DNA of 34,541 nucleotides from Astrothelium macrocarpum (lineage: Eukaryota; Ascomycota; Dothideomycetes; Trypetheliales; Trypetheliaceae), in NCBI GenBank assembly GCA_021030915.1, contig JAGEMR010000210.1, forward strand, positions 1-34,541, read 5' to 3'. Position 1 is the stretch's first letter. Each line of letters begins with the position of its first letter. The notes below the pieces were generated by a model. That model did not search any database, was not told the origin of the DNA, and saw only the letters and a list, made by a program, of their open reading frames with translations. A program made the position numbers and the translations under genes. Shown piece after piece: positions 19,835-31,586 of the stretch.

Positions 19835-21914
19835 CTATAAACTCTCAGCCCCAAGTGCGTTATTTGGCAATAACGAAATCGAAACCACACAACCTAATGT
19901 TACACCACCAGCTAAATAAAGCACGCTATTCACGTTTCCGCTATTCGCGTAAAGGTGCTGTGCAATCAATGGACTTACGATCCCAAACAACCTACCCCAG
20001 AAACTTGCCACTCCGCAAGCCGTTCCTCTGATTGGTGCAGGGAATGCTTCCGGCGTCCATCCATACAATACCGCATTAAACATACTTTGGAAAAAATATT
20101 CCATCACATTGAGACCAATGTTGGACTTTTCATCATTAACGGCGCTGAAGATGAAAATGGAGGCACCCATGAGTCCCGAAGATATGACCATGGTCCATTT
20201 ACGACCAATGGTGGGCACCTGGTAAAGCAGAGCGCCCAGTGCAACGCCGACGATACCCGGAAGATAAATGTATACGTAGGAGCGATACGTGAATTCGAGG
20301 GAGAGATGGAGGGCGCTATTCTTAATGGCAAGAATGGTGGGTAGATAGAACCCTAAACAGGCAAGAGAAGTTAGCGGCATACTACAGGTGTGTCAACTGT
20401 ATGAAAGCTTCAAGATTGAAGAACTCACCGGCAACCGTGAAGCCCCAGTAGTCCATGATATAGGTTAACCAGGTGAGTACAGTTAACCGAATCATCTGCC
20501 GGGAGGCAAAAAGTATTTTGTAGCGGTCAAGTTCCAGCTGAACCTTTTGAGTCCATGTTGTTTTGAGCTGCTTCGCTCCTCCACCAAGCATAGGATTGCT
20601 ACTACCCGTCGAATCGTGCTCTTCGGTCAAGGAATCAAATGTCTCCAAAGTAATACCACACTCGCGCCCATTGAATCGTGCAACGTATTGCAATGTCTCC
20701 ATTGCTTTGTCGTCTCTTCCTCGGTACACAAGGAACTTTGGCGATTCCTTGAATCGAAAGATCACTGTCCGTAGGAGGAACACGAACAGAGTGATTGCGC
20801 CAAGTGTAAATAACATGTACCGCCATCCCATGTTGTCCTCTTTACTACAGCACGGAGCCGCATGAGTTTTGCAGGAAGGCAATGCGTTGGATTCGGTAAA
20901 ATCGGGCTTGCATGAGTATTTGGGGATGAATCCATATGCAATAGCACTACAGATTACGACCCCGATGGGTTGAAATATCGAAAGGAGTGCGAGAAAGAAG
21001 CGACGATTCTATTCGGCTGTAAGCTTTCACAGTTTGACGATCTTAATCCATCGAGGACTGACCTGAGGAATGAATTCTAATGTGATAGTCGTATCAATTG
21101 GAATGTTACCGCCCACACCAAATCCAACAAACGCTGTCAAAACGAGAAATGCATCATAAGTGTTGCATCCGCCCAAACCAATACCGAAGACCGATGCGAT
21201 GAGTACGGTAAGATTAAAGGCCCATTGACGACCTGTAGATAAATATCAGTAACGGTTCAGGAATGCAGCAGTCGCCTCTGGAGAATAGGAGACTGACCGA
21301 TTATATCCACGAGAACACCCCAGACGAAGGCACCTAAGCATTAATTAGGGACTTGCATCTTGTTCCAAGATTAGACCAAACTTGCCAGCGGTTAGACCAG
21401 CGTTAAAAGAAGTAGAAATATTGCCAGATTGGCCCTCTGTTTCTATTAGATCACTCGTCTCGTAAAGGGTATTGAAAGAATGTTGTCATACTCCCGAAGC
21501 CAAGTTCTTGCTCCAAAGGTCCCAAAGCAAGACCAAATGCTTGAGCCCATAAAAGATCAAGCATGTAACCAAATCCGCAAAGGGTCCAGATATACCTATC
21601 ATTTCACGTTAGTGATCACGAAACGAAATCTTGCCTAGCAAGATGGTTGTCAGATGAGAATACCATTGATATCGGCCCATGCCCTGGGCATCGATTTCGC
21701 GGTTGATAAGGACGCATTTCTTATCGTAGAGACTGAGACCTTCAAGGTCTTCAAAGTCACCAGAAGGTCTCGAGCGGCCCGGGTCATCTATTACGTTGAC
21801 GGCCTCCGGAGACCTAGATGAGCCGTCTTTGTGATCTGAGCCTTCCATGGTGGTTTCTTCGGTGCGGAGTAGCTTGTAGTCTGCACGGGACGAACGGAAT
21901 GTGCCCGGGGCCAT
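19835..21914 (-). CDS. MFS transporter, SV2/SVOP-like
   Basis: Seven exons give 571 aa: 21664-21914, 21492-21595, 21386-21442, 21298-21333, 21063-21232, 20429-21008 and 19835-20352. All phases close. Intron 3 (21334-21385) starts with GCAAGT, a GC-AG intron; the others are GT-AG. The first 83 residues are cytosolic (YDKKCVLINREIDAQGMGRY is typical of the family). About 12 transmembrane segments follow. The loop after TM2 reads GVLVDIIGRQWAFN, a major facilitator signature. The large central loop starts FRFKESPKFLVYRGRDDKA, as in SV2-related carriers. A cysteine-rich extracellular stretch (about residues 240-265, CKPDF to CCSKED) is notable. TM10-11 read APIRGTACGVASFWGRL. It probably sits in the plasma or organelle membrane. 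The substrate is unknown; relatives carry organic ions or carboxylates. It converges with EMP24, 171 bp apart. Confidence 0.88.
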
Positions 21915-23934
21915 GGTTTATGTACTTAACACGCTGGGCCATGGGGCAAAAGTGTACGAAAAAAACGCTCGGAGCCTAGACGAGCGTAACACACGTCAAC
22001 GTCGGTGGCTATCCCTCAGCGAGAGATAATCTGAGAAGAGTGAGAGGAGTTGATTGCCGGCTAGACTGCAAGTGGCATAGATGAAGCCAATGGGCTTGTC
22101 CCGTTGACACGGCAGGATTTTTACAGGTTGGCCGTGGTGGCCTGGGCTGGGCTGAAACGATCCAGAAAGTCTGAGAAGGACGGGGTTTGAAGAATGCGAT
22201 GATCCCATATCGAAATGTTGGAGTGAACGGCTTAAATTTCTTGTCTATTAGTCGGACTGTGCCCATTCACATGATAGTATAGAGCTTGCGCGTGCTCTTG
22301 AATCTGTTGAGGCCCGTTTTGCTGCAGCCCCCCAGAACTTGCTTGAACGCTTGACGCATGCGGATGACCACTGTGACGTATACAATCTAACCATGCACTT
22401 GGACCTGCAGTCCCGTTGTCTAGTGGCGGGCGCGCTCGTCTTGTCCCACCGGTCACACATTCACCACCGACGAGATGTGACCCGCCCCCAAACCCCCACA
22501 GGAATGTACTCCCGACGATCTCTTGTCAGCGTTCACAAGTCGTGTACAACCACAGCACACTGTCAAGCTGCTTGTCGCATATCTAATCAGCATCTATGCA
22601 ATCCAATGTTCATCTTTCGTGGCTTGGACACTCCTAAATGTGCCGTTTCAGGATTCTGTTCACGTCTTCTTGATTTCTGAAATTCAGGCGACAGCTCCGA
22701 TTTCAACAAGAACTTTCTACCAACCTTTCTGGCAACGTTAGATGCTATGTCTGGTCACAGGATGTTCTGGCAATTACAATCGGGATCCCAGTACATGACG
22801 ACATTGCCCTTAGTCTGTTGATATACGAGGGGCCGGGCTGCTTAATGACCACGTTTATCTTATCTTTTACTTGCGGGAACAGTCTTAATGACCTTTCATT
22901 CTCCACAGACTTGGGAACAGTTAGAACGCGTATGTTTCGCTACAGGGTCATAGCCGGGAAATATGAAAATCCATAGCTTTTTGGGTTTGCATGTACTGCA
23001 CAATCGGTGCAGCAAATTATTTCTTGGCCAAGCTGGTATACTGGAATCAAGTTGGGACTTGATAGCAGATCGATGTGAGACCAGCTCCGTCATGTAAAGT
23101 ATTTACGAGCTTTTGATTATCTTTAGTTTGACCCTATGGACCAGCGACGGTTCCAACAGGAGATCCTGGCCACTTTCTGCTATGCTGTCGAAAAACTTAA
23201 GAGAATCTCGATACCACTCAGGTAACCGGAAATATTTAGACGCAAAGGTCCCGTTAATTTTGGCTGTCAAGTGCGTCGCTAGACATGCATCACCAAACAT
23301 GTGTATGGCTTGTGATTATATCCCTTGCCAATTACAACATTGGTTGTAACAATCATCCGTGGAGCAAAAGTGTTACTCTATTGACCTGAATGCTCATTGA
23401 AATCCCGTCTGAATGACAACAGATTGTAATTTATTGTCGTCGTCAAGTCTGTAGTAATTGAATTGTAGATAAGACAAAGGGTTTATTTTATGTGTCATGG
23501 GTTTTATGCATGCAGGTGCGAAGCTGCAGAAAGCAGCTAGAGTAAAACAAATAATTGGTTGCTTGAATCTATCAGCCGCGTGTAGCACCCACGATCATCA
23601 AACTTCAGCTGCTTACACCCTCAGGCTGAGAGTCCCCTCAGTTGCAACACACAACAGTCACTTACTTCTTCATGTTGTGAGTGATAATGGAAAGCATCAA
23701 TAACTATTAAACACGACGCACACACGCGTTAGGCCCACTTTTTTACCGTTTGGCGAGCAGCCATCGACGAAAGCCGCAGAGCTGCAATCTCTAGCGGCAC
23801 CTCTTATGGACTTGGCATGGAAGAATTGAAACACGATTGGATCAATAACGATTCCCACGGAACTCTTACAACCATTTTGGGCATCTATTGCAGCCGCGGT
23901 TTACCGCCAGTTCGTTGTGTGCGTTTCAATGACC

Positions 23935-23946
23935 AAGCACGTGCTT
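23935..23946. promoter_or_regulatory. Palindromic CACGTG box upstream of HAK1
   Basis: AAGCACGTGCTT is a perfect 12-bp palindrome around a CACGTG core. Such cores are bound by bHLH factors of the Cbf1/Pho4 type. It lies about 260 bp before the HAK1 start codon. A second CACGTG core is at 24029-24034. Function is inferred from position and motif only. Confidence 0.4.
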
Positions 23947-24028
23947 TGTTTGGCTCAGCCACAGCATCAGAGGTCTAGACTCATCAAAAGCAAAATGATA
24001 AGTTAGCGGTGCGGGATTGGCTTGCCTT

Positions 24029-24034
24029 CACGTG
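24029..24034. promoter_or_regulatory. Second CACGTG box upstream of HAK1
   Basis: This is a CACGTG core 170 bp before the HAK1 start codon. With the palindrome at 23935-23946 it makes two E-box-like sites about 95 bp apart. A six-base site alone is weak evidence. Confidence 0.3.
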
Positions 24035-24203
24035 CCTAGTGTGCCCCATCTTACTTGTTTACCCCTCCATCTTCTTTATTCTCTCTCGAAGCTCGGGAGG
24101 CGGTCTGAAAAATGAATTTGCTTTGCTAACACTTGCTTTCGGGCGATCTGTGTTTGCTTTTTCTCGCCCATAGTCCTTAGGGACTACAATACAAGCTCCA
24201 AAC

Positions 24204-26844
24204 ATGACTACCATCCAATTTGAAGAACCAATTAGGGTCCACAGAAATCGCCCACTAACTTCCGGCCTTGACGATGGAATTCACAATATTCGCTCGCGTT
24301 CGAGGGGTTCTTCTGCGGAGCGGCGAAGCTTCAGAAGAACAAAGACGCCCGAAGTACAAGATGAAGATCCTGGTCTCAGACAACAGGGAGATTACAAGCA
24401 AAAACAGGTCAATTGATACTACCAGCGCCCTTTTGGAGGCTTCGCTCATTCTAACCCTCATTCTAACCAGGTCTTTCATGGTAAACACTTGCTTTGGTTG
24501 ACATATCAATCCATTGGTGTAATCTATGGCGACATTGGTACAAGCCCGCTCTACGTCTATTCTTCCACTTTCTCCGCACCGCCCGACAAGAGAGATCTTG
24601 TGGGAGTACTATCCATCATTATCTGGACACTTACTGTGATGGTCACGGTGAAATATATTCTGATCATTCTTCACGCGGACAATGATGGCGAAGGCGGAAC
24701 TTTTAGCACGTACTCACTATTAAGTCGCTATGTAATTCCAGCCCGATCCGATTTCTTCTCGCAATGCTGATCCAATTCTCTTCTTCCAGTTGAATATCAC
24801 GAATCGTGATCCAAGGGAGGCTTCAATGATTGAAATGAAAAGATACTTGTCCGGCGATTTGGAAACTGCTGGCCGCTATATGCGATACGGTATTGAGAAA
24901 AGCGGATTCATCAAGGCCCTCTTGAAGGTCATTGGAGTTCTCGCTGTTACCATGGTCATGTCAGATGGTGTCTTAACCCCAGCTCAATCAGTCTTAGGAG
25001 CTGTTCAAGGAATTGAGGTCGTAGATCCGTCCATCTCAAAAGCAACCGTGATTGGAGTGACAGCTGCGATTTTGATTCTTCTCTTCTTGATTCAACCGTT
25101 TGGAACTACGAAATTGGCTTCGACGTTTGCGCCTATCATCATAATCTGGCTTGCTTTTAATGCCGTCTTTGGAATCTACAATCTTGCCAAGCACGATTGG
25201 ACGGTCCTCAAAGCATTTAACCCTGGATTCGCGTTCGAATATCTGATTCGACACAAGGAAGAAGGTTGGAAATCTCTTGGTGGTGTGCTCTTAGCCTTCA
25301 CCGGAGTCGAAGCGCTTTTTGCAGATCTGGGGGCATTCAGCATGAGAGCAATTCAATTGAGCTGGCTCTGCTACACCTTTCCATGTCTACTCCTGGCCTA
25401 CACTGGTCAAGCTTCTTACATCAGTCAGTATCCTGAGGCCTACTCCAATCCATTCTTCAATGCCGCTCCTCATGGCACTCTGTATCCCTCCTTGATTATT
25501 GCTATTCTTGCAGCAATTGTTGCCTCGCAAGCTATCATTACAGCAACGTTCCAGGTATGCATATTCGGACGTGTATAGTCGGGAAGCTTTCAAACTAATC
25601 CCTATCAAGCTCGTGTCACAGGTCATGAAGCTTTCCTATTTCCCCCAAATCAAAGTTGTGCATACTTCAAAGGTTTTTTACGGGCAGCTTTATGTGCCTT
25701 TGATCAATTGGCTTTTGATGGTTGGAACGGTCCTGGTTGCGAGTATCTTTAACAATGTACGAAACTTCAATCTTTCTTGAGAAATCACTCCCTTACTCAC
25801 AACTTTTGACAGACAACTTCTCTGGGCAATGCTTATGGCTGCTGTGTCATGTTCGTCACCTTCTTTGACACTTGTATGGTTTCATTAACTGCCATCTTCG
25901 TGTGGCGCGTCAGCCCTTGGATTGTCGTCCTTCCATGGTTAACGATAGCTTCTTTGGACGGTACGTATCTAACTTCGGCTTTGAACAAGGTCCCCGATGG
26001 AGCTTGGTTTACGCTTATGCTTGCATGCATACTTGCCTTGCTACTAATTCTATGGCGGTTTGGAAAGGAACAACAATGGGCGGCAGAAGCCGAAGACAGA
26101 CATCCGACATCTCATTTTATTACACTACGAGGCGATGGCCAGGTACAGCTTAATCAGAAATTCGGTGGAGGTGTCATGACTCCAATCCGTGGTTTTGGTA
26201 TTTTTTTCGACAAAGCTGGCGAGACAACACCTATTGTCTTCAGCCAATTCGCAATAAAGCTTGTTGCTATGCCCGAGGTTTCTGTATTCTTCCATCTACG
26301 GCCACTTGAAACGCCATCGGTGGCGCCTGAAGATCGGTATACCGTCTCACGACTTGGCATCCCAAACACGTATCGAGTCGTCTGTCGTCATGGTTTTAAT
26401 GATGAAGTTGTTACCCCAGACCTTGCATCTGTCATCTACGATCAAGTACGCTCCGCCATTATACTACGTAAGAAGAAGGCCGAGGGCAATGGCGAGCTTG
26501 AACCCAAATCTGAACCAGGTTCTCAACCATCACATGTTGTCGAAATCACGAACCCTACTGAAGACCCTGATAGCATCAACAACATGAAAAAAGAAGTCTC
26601 AAGTAGTGCAGAAGAGAAGGGTTCCAAAGAGCTTGAGCTGAATATGCTGGAACAGGCCTATGAGCATCAAGTCCTCTATATTATTGGCAAGGAGCAGATG
26701 AAAGTCAAGCCTAAAAATGGGCTGTTCCGTGCACTGCTATTGCACCTATTTCTGTGGATCAGGGAAAATACCAGAACTAAAATTGCGAACCTAAGAGTAC
26801 CAATGGATCGGATTATTGAGGTTGGTTTCGTAAAGATAGTTTAA
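24204..26844 (+). CDS. HAK1: High-affinity potassium transporter of the HAK/KUP family
   Basis: Five exons, 24204-24407, 24471-24731, 24790-25554, 25610-25756 and 25813-26844, give 802 aa, the usual length for fungal HAK1. These plasma-membrane proteins import potassium, probably with protons, when it is scarce. The family signature GVIYGDIGTSPLYVYSS is near the start of the membrane domain (about residues 80-95). Further hallmarks are VMSDGVLTPAQSVLGAVQGI, GVEALFADLGAFS and KLSYFPQIKVVHTSK. About 11-12 hydrophobic segments fill residues 75-560. The cytosolic C-terminus contains MTPIRGFGIFFDKAGE and ends after a hydrophobic RALLLHLFLW stretch. For intron 4 I chose the acceptor at 25609 because it restores LVSQ before VMKLSYF, as in relatives; the CAG at 25618-25620 would drop those four residues. 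The first 68 residues are Arg/Ser-rich and cytosolic. Confidence 0.93.
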
Positions 26845-27241
26845 ACCTGGCCGGTCTTTTCTTTTTCTGTTCTATTCAGGGGAATGAATATATATAGTGC
26901 ACACGGCTCCAGTCAGGAGAAATGCTATGGATGGGTCATAATTCCTTGAAGGATTCTCCAAAATTACTGATAGACATCGCTTTACAATAGACAAGGGGTT
27001 TATTTATTCGGATAATGACTGCTGCCTCCATCAAAGCCAACCGCCAGGAATATCCTCGTACCAACTAGCTAGGTATTGGTTCTTCTCTAAGACGAGGACA
27101 ACCAAGAACTGCCATAAAGACTATCCTGTGACCATCTGGCAGAATCCTCAGAAGGCTTGAAATGATGTTATCATTCCTAAGGCAAGTTTGCTTACTTGTG
27201 CTCGATTATATTCGCAAGCCTGATATTCTGTCATTTCAATT
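26845..27241. other. Convergent 3' flanks of HAK1 and the GST fragment
   Basis: No gene is seen in these 397 bp. The stretch has normal base composition, unlike the block that starts about 440 bp further on. Confidence 0.5.
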
Positions 27242-27665
27242 TCACTTTCTCAAAGATTCGGGCTTTTCGGCTCCAATCAGTGGCTGCAATCCTGGATCGC
27301 CCTTCTCCATTGCCCGTCGATAGCCATCCCGTTCGCTTATTCTTTTGAGGTAAGCGAGGATTGCATCATATCCCTCGAGACTATACGGAGCAAAAAGTCT
27401 CATCGTTGTCAATGTGCAGACGTTCATGATGTCCGCTGCCGTAAACTCGTCGCCCGCGAGCCAGGTATTTTCGCGTAGTCGACCTTCAAGGATTTGGAGA
27501 GATTGTTCAAACCCGCGCTTGGCAAATTTTGCAGTCATATCGTCAGGGGAAATCCCAGATCGTTGAAGTGAAGCATAGCGCATGAGGGCTGGTTGGAAAT
27601 ATCCATTCCCAAAGTGCAAGTAATACAGGTAGGAGTGCCGGCCATGTTCTGCACGGTCCACCAAT
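27242..27665 (-). pseudogene. Glutathione S-transferase, C-terminal part only
   Basis: About 140 codons remain. They form the all-helical GST C-terminal domain: YLYYLHFGNGYFQPALMRY opens it, and ENTWLAGDEFTAADIMNVCT carries the conserved N-capping/Asp motif of helix 6. The family needs a thioredoxin-like N-terminal domain of about 80-90 residues for glutathione binding, and that part is absent. The coding-like sequence begins right after a possible splice acceptor (TGTGCAG, exon from 27665). Upstream the DNA turns at once into extremely AT-rich, CpG-free sequence. The frame is open to 27709, but those codons are Asn-rich and probably not real. Either the 5' exon was destroyed by the spread of AT mutation, or it lies beyond the transposons outside the window. 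It converges with HAK1. Confidence 0.75.
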
Positions 27666-27843
27666 CTGCACACTTTGTTATTATTATTAAAATTTAAATA
27701 TCTCCACAACCAAGAATTGGTTGAATTTCAACTGTTGATATGTTATAAATAAAATAATAAATTTTTAGAATATTTAATAAGAATTTAAATTTTATTAAGA
27801 GTTATTCAATTATTTTAAAATATTTAAAATATTTCAATTTTTA

Positions 27844-27911
27844 GGGTCTACCACGGTGTTATGAACCACACCACCGCGTGGCTCACGCTGTACATACGCT
27901 CCGCATACGAT
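27844..27911 (+). repeat. Left terminal inverted repeat of element A
   Basis: These 68 bp start GGGTCTACCACGGTGTTATG and match the reverse complement of 31517-31584 with a single transition mismatch (A/G at 27896). GC content is far above the surroundings. Inside, CCACGGTG and CACCGCGTGG form an imperfect internal inverted repeat. Confidence 0.9.
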
Positions 27912-29455
27912 TAACATATAATTCGTATACATTCAATCATAATAATTCAAAATTTTTCAAAAAATATGAAAATTAAAAAATAAATACAAATTATTTATGA
28001 TATATTTTTTAAAAATTCATTTTTATCAATTCATGGAATTATATGAGAATTCAAAATTCCATATTCAATATTAAAATATAAATTAAACGACGATTTATCA
28101 TTAATAATTATTAAAAAATTATAATAATTTTTAATAAATATTAAAAAATCAATTTTAATTCATTAAATTAAACGATATATTATTATAGAAATTCCAATTA
28201 TATATTCATTATTAATTGAATTTATTAAATTTTTATGAAAAAAATACGTTTATTATATATTCCATTTATATTTTATATAAATCTATTTTAAATCTATTAA
28301 TATCAATTAAATCAAATATTTTATTAAATAATATTCTTAAATTCGTAATATATATATTAATCAATTAAAATCTATTTATATGAATAAAATAATTATAAAA
28401 ATAATGAATTACTGATTTGATATATTCAAAACGTAATAAAAAGAATATAAATATAATATTTTAAATATTTATAATATAAACGAATCAGAATTCGATATTA
28501 ATAAAAAATAATTATTTAAAATATTGATTTATTTTAATATAAAAAAAAAATAAAAAATTATAATAAATAAATAAAAATGAATTATAATAATTGAATATAT
28601 TAATATAATAAATGAAATATTTATATTTTTTTTAATCTTTAAAAATATATAATTGAATTCATATTAATTATTTATAAAAATATCATTAGAATATTATTTC
28701 ATAATTAATAAAAATGATTAAATATCAAATGAATTGATATTATATTAATTAATTAAAATTTTTGATTTTTTAATATATGAATAATATAAAAATCGTAAAT
28801 ATCTTTTTATTATAAATGGTTATAATAATCATATTTAAATCAAATTCATTATTTATTATATAAAAAATAAAATCGATTTTATAATTATATTATCATATTA
28901 TTTATATATATTTTAATAATTTGATATGAATATATTTTTTATATTCAAATGATTTTATATAAATGAAATAATTATATTTTATAAATTCAATATATAATAA
29001 ATATCTAAAATAGAATAGATTAAAATATTTATTCAAATATATAATATAATTATATTAAAAAAAAATATTTGTATTAATTTTTAAAATATAAATATAATAT
29101 TTTTAAATTATAAATAAATTTTGGATAAATTATTTTAAATATAATTATTATTATATACAAAAAATTTTATATCATTTAATTTAAATAATTTGAATTATTT
29201 ATTATTAAAGAATTCTTTTTCAGAAATTATTATATTTATCAAATTAAATAAAAAATTTATAAAAATTTTGAATAAAAATAATATAATTAATTCATTTATA
29301 AAATATTATATTAAACGTATAATATATTTTTACGAATTTTAAAATATAATAATTATTATTATAATCAAATAATTAATAAATTAATTAGAATTTTTTGATA
29401 AATAAAAATATAATATTAAAAATAAAAAAATCGAATTAAAAAATATTAATATTTA

Positions 29456-29506
29456 ACGTATCTGCATAGCGAGCGGACCATCATAGCGAGCGGACCACCC
29501 GCACCC
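29456..29506 (+). repeat. Left terminal inverted repeat of B with two 17-bp units
   Basis: The order is ACGTATCTG (29456-29464), unit 1 CATAGCGAGCGGACCAT (29465-29481), unit 2 CATAGCGAGCGGACCAC (29482-29498), then 8 bp. The tandem units probably bind the transposase; Pot2 is recalled to have similar direct repeats in its termini. Next to the repeat, TGTACGAACTTTTCTTTT (29510-29527) recurs in element D. Confidence 0.9.
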
Positions 29507-31266
29507 AACTGTACGAACTTTTCTTTTATCAACACAATAATATTTTATTATAATTATTAAAACTAATCGCTATTTTCTTTTTCAGAAGTTAAAGAATCTA
29601 TCTGATAGGTTCGCGCATAATGCCCAGGTTGTTTGCAGTTGTTATAATATTATACGCGCGGATTCTTGCCATTTATACGACCATCCTTTTCACATATATC
29701 ACCTTTTTCAGTTTTAATAACATTTTTTTATGATTATAACGCATTCATTTCTGAAATATTAAATAATCCGCCAGTATGTAATCGAATTTTTTTGATTTTC
29801 CGATATTTATTTAATATTTCATTTATCGTACGAAAATTTTTATTCTCTATTTTTAATAATATCAATTTATATATTAATTTTGAAATATCTTTTATTTGAA
29901 TATCAATTAAATTATATAATTGAATTGAAGAATTATTTTAATATTTTATGATTTTAGATTTCAGATTTATAAAATTTTATATTATATCTTTTATAATTTT
30001 AGATATATTTGGATTTATAAATATGGTATTTATCGAATAAGAATTTGATGATATAGATATTCTAAATTTAAAATTTAATTAATTGATTATTTATTCTGGA
30101 TTATATAGAATAAGGCCAGTTATTCAAAATCTTGTTTATATATTTTTTTCGCCCATTAAGACAAAAAATATTTTTTTAAAGATGAAAAAGAAGTCGTTTT
30201 TCGTAATATATATAAATTGAGACCGTATTAAATATTCAATTTTTTTATCGTATAAAATTTTTAAAAAATCAAAATATTTTATATCAAAAAATTAAAGAAT
30301 ATACGATAAATATGAAAATATATAAAGAATAATAATATCTATTTTTTGATAATAATTATCGAATTTAAAAAAATGATGATTATTATATTTATTAAGAATT
30401 AAAAATTGATATTTTCTGATTATATGAAATTTTATAAATTTTTTAAAATATTATAATCAATCTAGATTAATCTCATTTATTATTCAATCATTTACGTTTA
30501 GATGAATTCGTCAGATGATGAAAAATTCGCCATTTATATATCAAGAAAAGAAATGATATTTGCCTTTTATAATAATATATAAAAATAACGCCCAATTATT
30601 TGTATAAATATTCTGGATTATTGAAATTCATTTTCGATTATCAGATTATTTTGTATAAAGCCTTCTTTTACAATTTAAAATAATAATAACCTTTATATGC
30701 GATAATATTCCCATCAAAAAATCAGTCTTATCAAAATTATAGATATCGGTATTGATAATTTCGTATTTATTAATTATATTATATATAAAATCAAATCAGT
30801 TTTGTATAATTATAAAATTTTCAATTAATATTTTCTGATAATTAATCTTTTATCAGAATCGTATTTTAAATAATAATTATCGTTATATGAAATTTATAAT
30901 TTATCGAAATCTGATATACGATATATTTCGAATTTCGCGCAAACAATCAGCCATATTTCGTATATCATTTTATTTAGGCAGAAATCCATGATCGATTAAA
31001 TTCATAATACAATTCAGAATTATCTTCTTTTCTATTTTGATAAAATTCATTGAATTAATTGAAATATTATATCATGATTATCGGCCATCATATCGAATAA
31101 TTAATATCGTATAAAAAATTTCATAAATTTGAATTACAATTTATGTATTAAATTTTGAATCATTTTTAAGAATTTGAAATATTATGATTATCTTATTTTC
31201 ATATAAAAATGACTGCATTTTTGTGTATAGAAAAAAATGATTGTAAAATTCAAAATTCGTAAAATT

Positions 31267-31317
31267 GGATGCGGGTGGTCCGCTCGCTATGATGGTCCGC
31301 TCGCTATGCAGATATGT
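31267..31317 (-). repeat. Right terminal inverted repeat of B
   Basis: This is the reverse complement of the left repeat of B, including both 17-bp units. One difference is in the outer nine bases (ACATATCTG instead of ACGTATCTG) and one is near the inner end (CATCC instead of CACCC). Both fit C-to-T type mutation. Confidence 0.9.
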
Positions 31318-31516
31318 TATATAATTATAAATATATTATAAATTATATATATATCAAAAAAGAAATTATATATAAAATGTTATCATAAATAATTAATAAA
31401 AATTATATTAAAAAAAGAAAAATCGGAAGAAATAAATTATATATCTAATAATTCTTCAGATAATTCAGATTTAGATTTGGAGATATGAATATGAAATATA
31501 TGAGATTCGTATACTG

Positions 31517-31584
31517 ATCGTATGCGGAGCGCATGTACAGCGTGAGCCACGCGGTGGTGTGGTTCATAACACCGTGGTAGACCC
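31517..31584 (-). repeat. Right terminal inverted repeat of element A
   Basis: It pairs with 27844-27911 over 68 bp with one mismatch. The adjacent sequence towards the interior (31498-31516) is again AT-rich and no longer aligns without gaps. Confidence 0.9.
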
Positions 31585-31586
31585 TA

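Larger units (their letters stand above)
21915..24203. promoter_or_regulatory. Long divergent intergenic region between the MFS gene and HAK1
   Basis: About 2.3 kb without a gene I can support. It holds the upstream regions of two divergent transporter genes. ORFs of 60-113 codons on both strands overlap one another and resemble nothing. Two CACGTG boxes lie 170-270 bp upstream of HAK1 and are listed separately. Confidence 0.5.
29456..31317. mobile_element. Element B: 1862-bp TA-flanked transposon nested in A
   Basis: The 51-bp terminal inverted repeats at 29456-29506 and 31267-31317 differ at two positions, both transitions. TA flanks both ends (29454-29455 and 31318-31319), as for a pogo-type insertion. 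The length is within a few bases of element C and close to the known fungal elements Pot2 and Flipper. The interior is AT-rich and has no intact frame, but it keeps roughly 45 CpGs. B lies wholly inside A, so it arrived later. Confidence 0.85.
27844..31584. mobile_element. Element A: TA-flanked DNA transposon, interrupted by element B
   Basis: It is bounded by 68-bp terminal inverted repeats, with a TA on each side (27842-27843 and 31585-31586). Element B with one extra TA occupies 1864 bp of it, so the original element was about 1877 bp. That size, the TA target and the long inverted repeats fit fungal pogo/Fot1/Pot2-type transposons, which carry one DDE transposase gene. The interior is AT-rich without a usable ORF, so this copy is dead as a source of transposase. 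I count about 16 CpGs in its 1.74 kb interior. Confidence 0.82.

Noticed and set aside
25621..25640. HAK1 exon 4 starting after the CAG at 25618-25620
   Set aside because: It is in frame, but it removes the conserved LVSQ residues before VMKLSYF. The acceptor at 25609 restores them.
27666..27709. GST start codon at 27709
   Set aside because: The codons before 27665 are AAT/AAC-rich and belong to the AT-rich block. The protein would still lack the whole N-terminal domain, so this is a chance ATG.
29456..29506. CRISPR-like reading of the repeated CATAGCGAGCGGACCA units
   Set aside because: There are only two adjacent copies without spacers, and they lie within an inverted repeat flanked by TA. 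A transposon terminus explains them fully.
29666..29899. 77-codon ORF inside element B as a transposase fragment
   Set aside because: The translation is almost only Phe, Ile, Asn, Ser and Tyr and shows no DDE or helix-turn-helix pattern. It is open by chance in AT-rich DNA.
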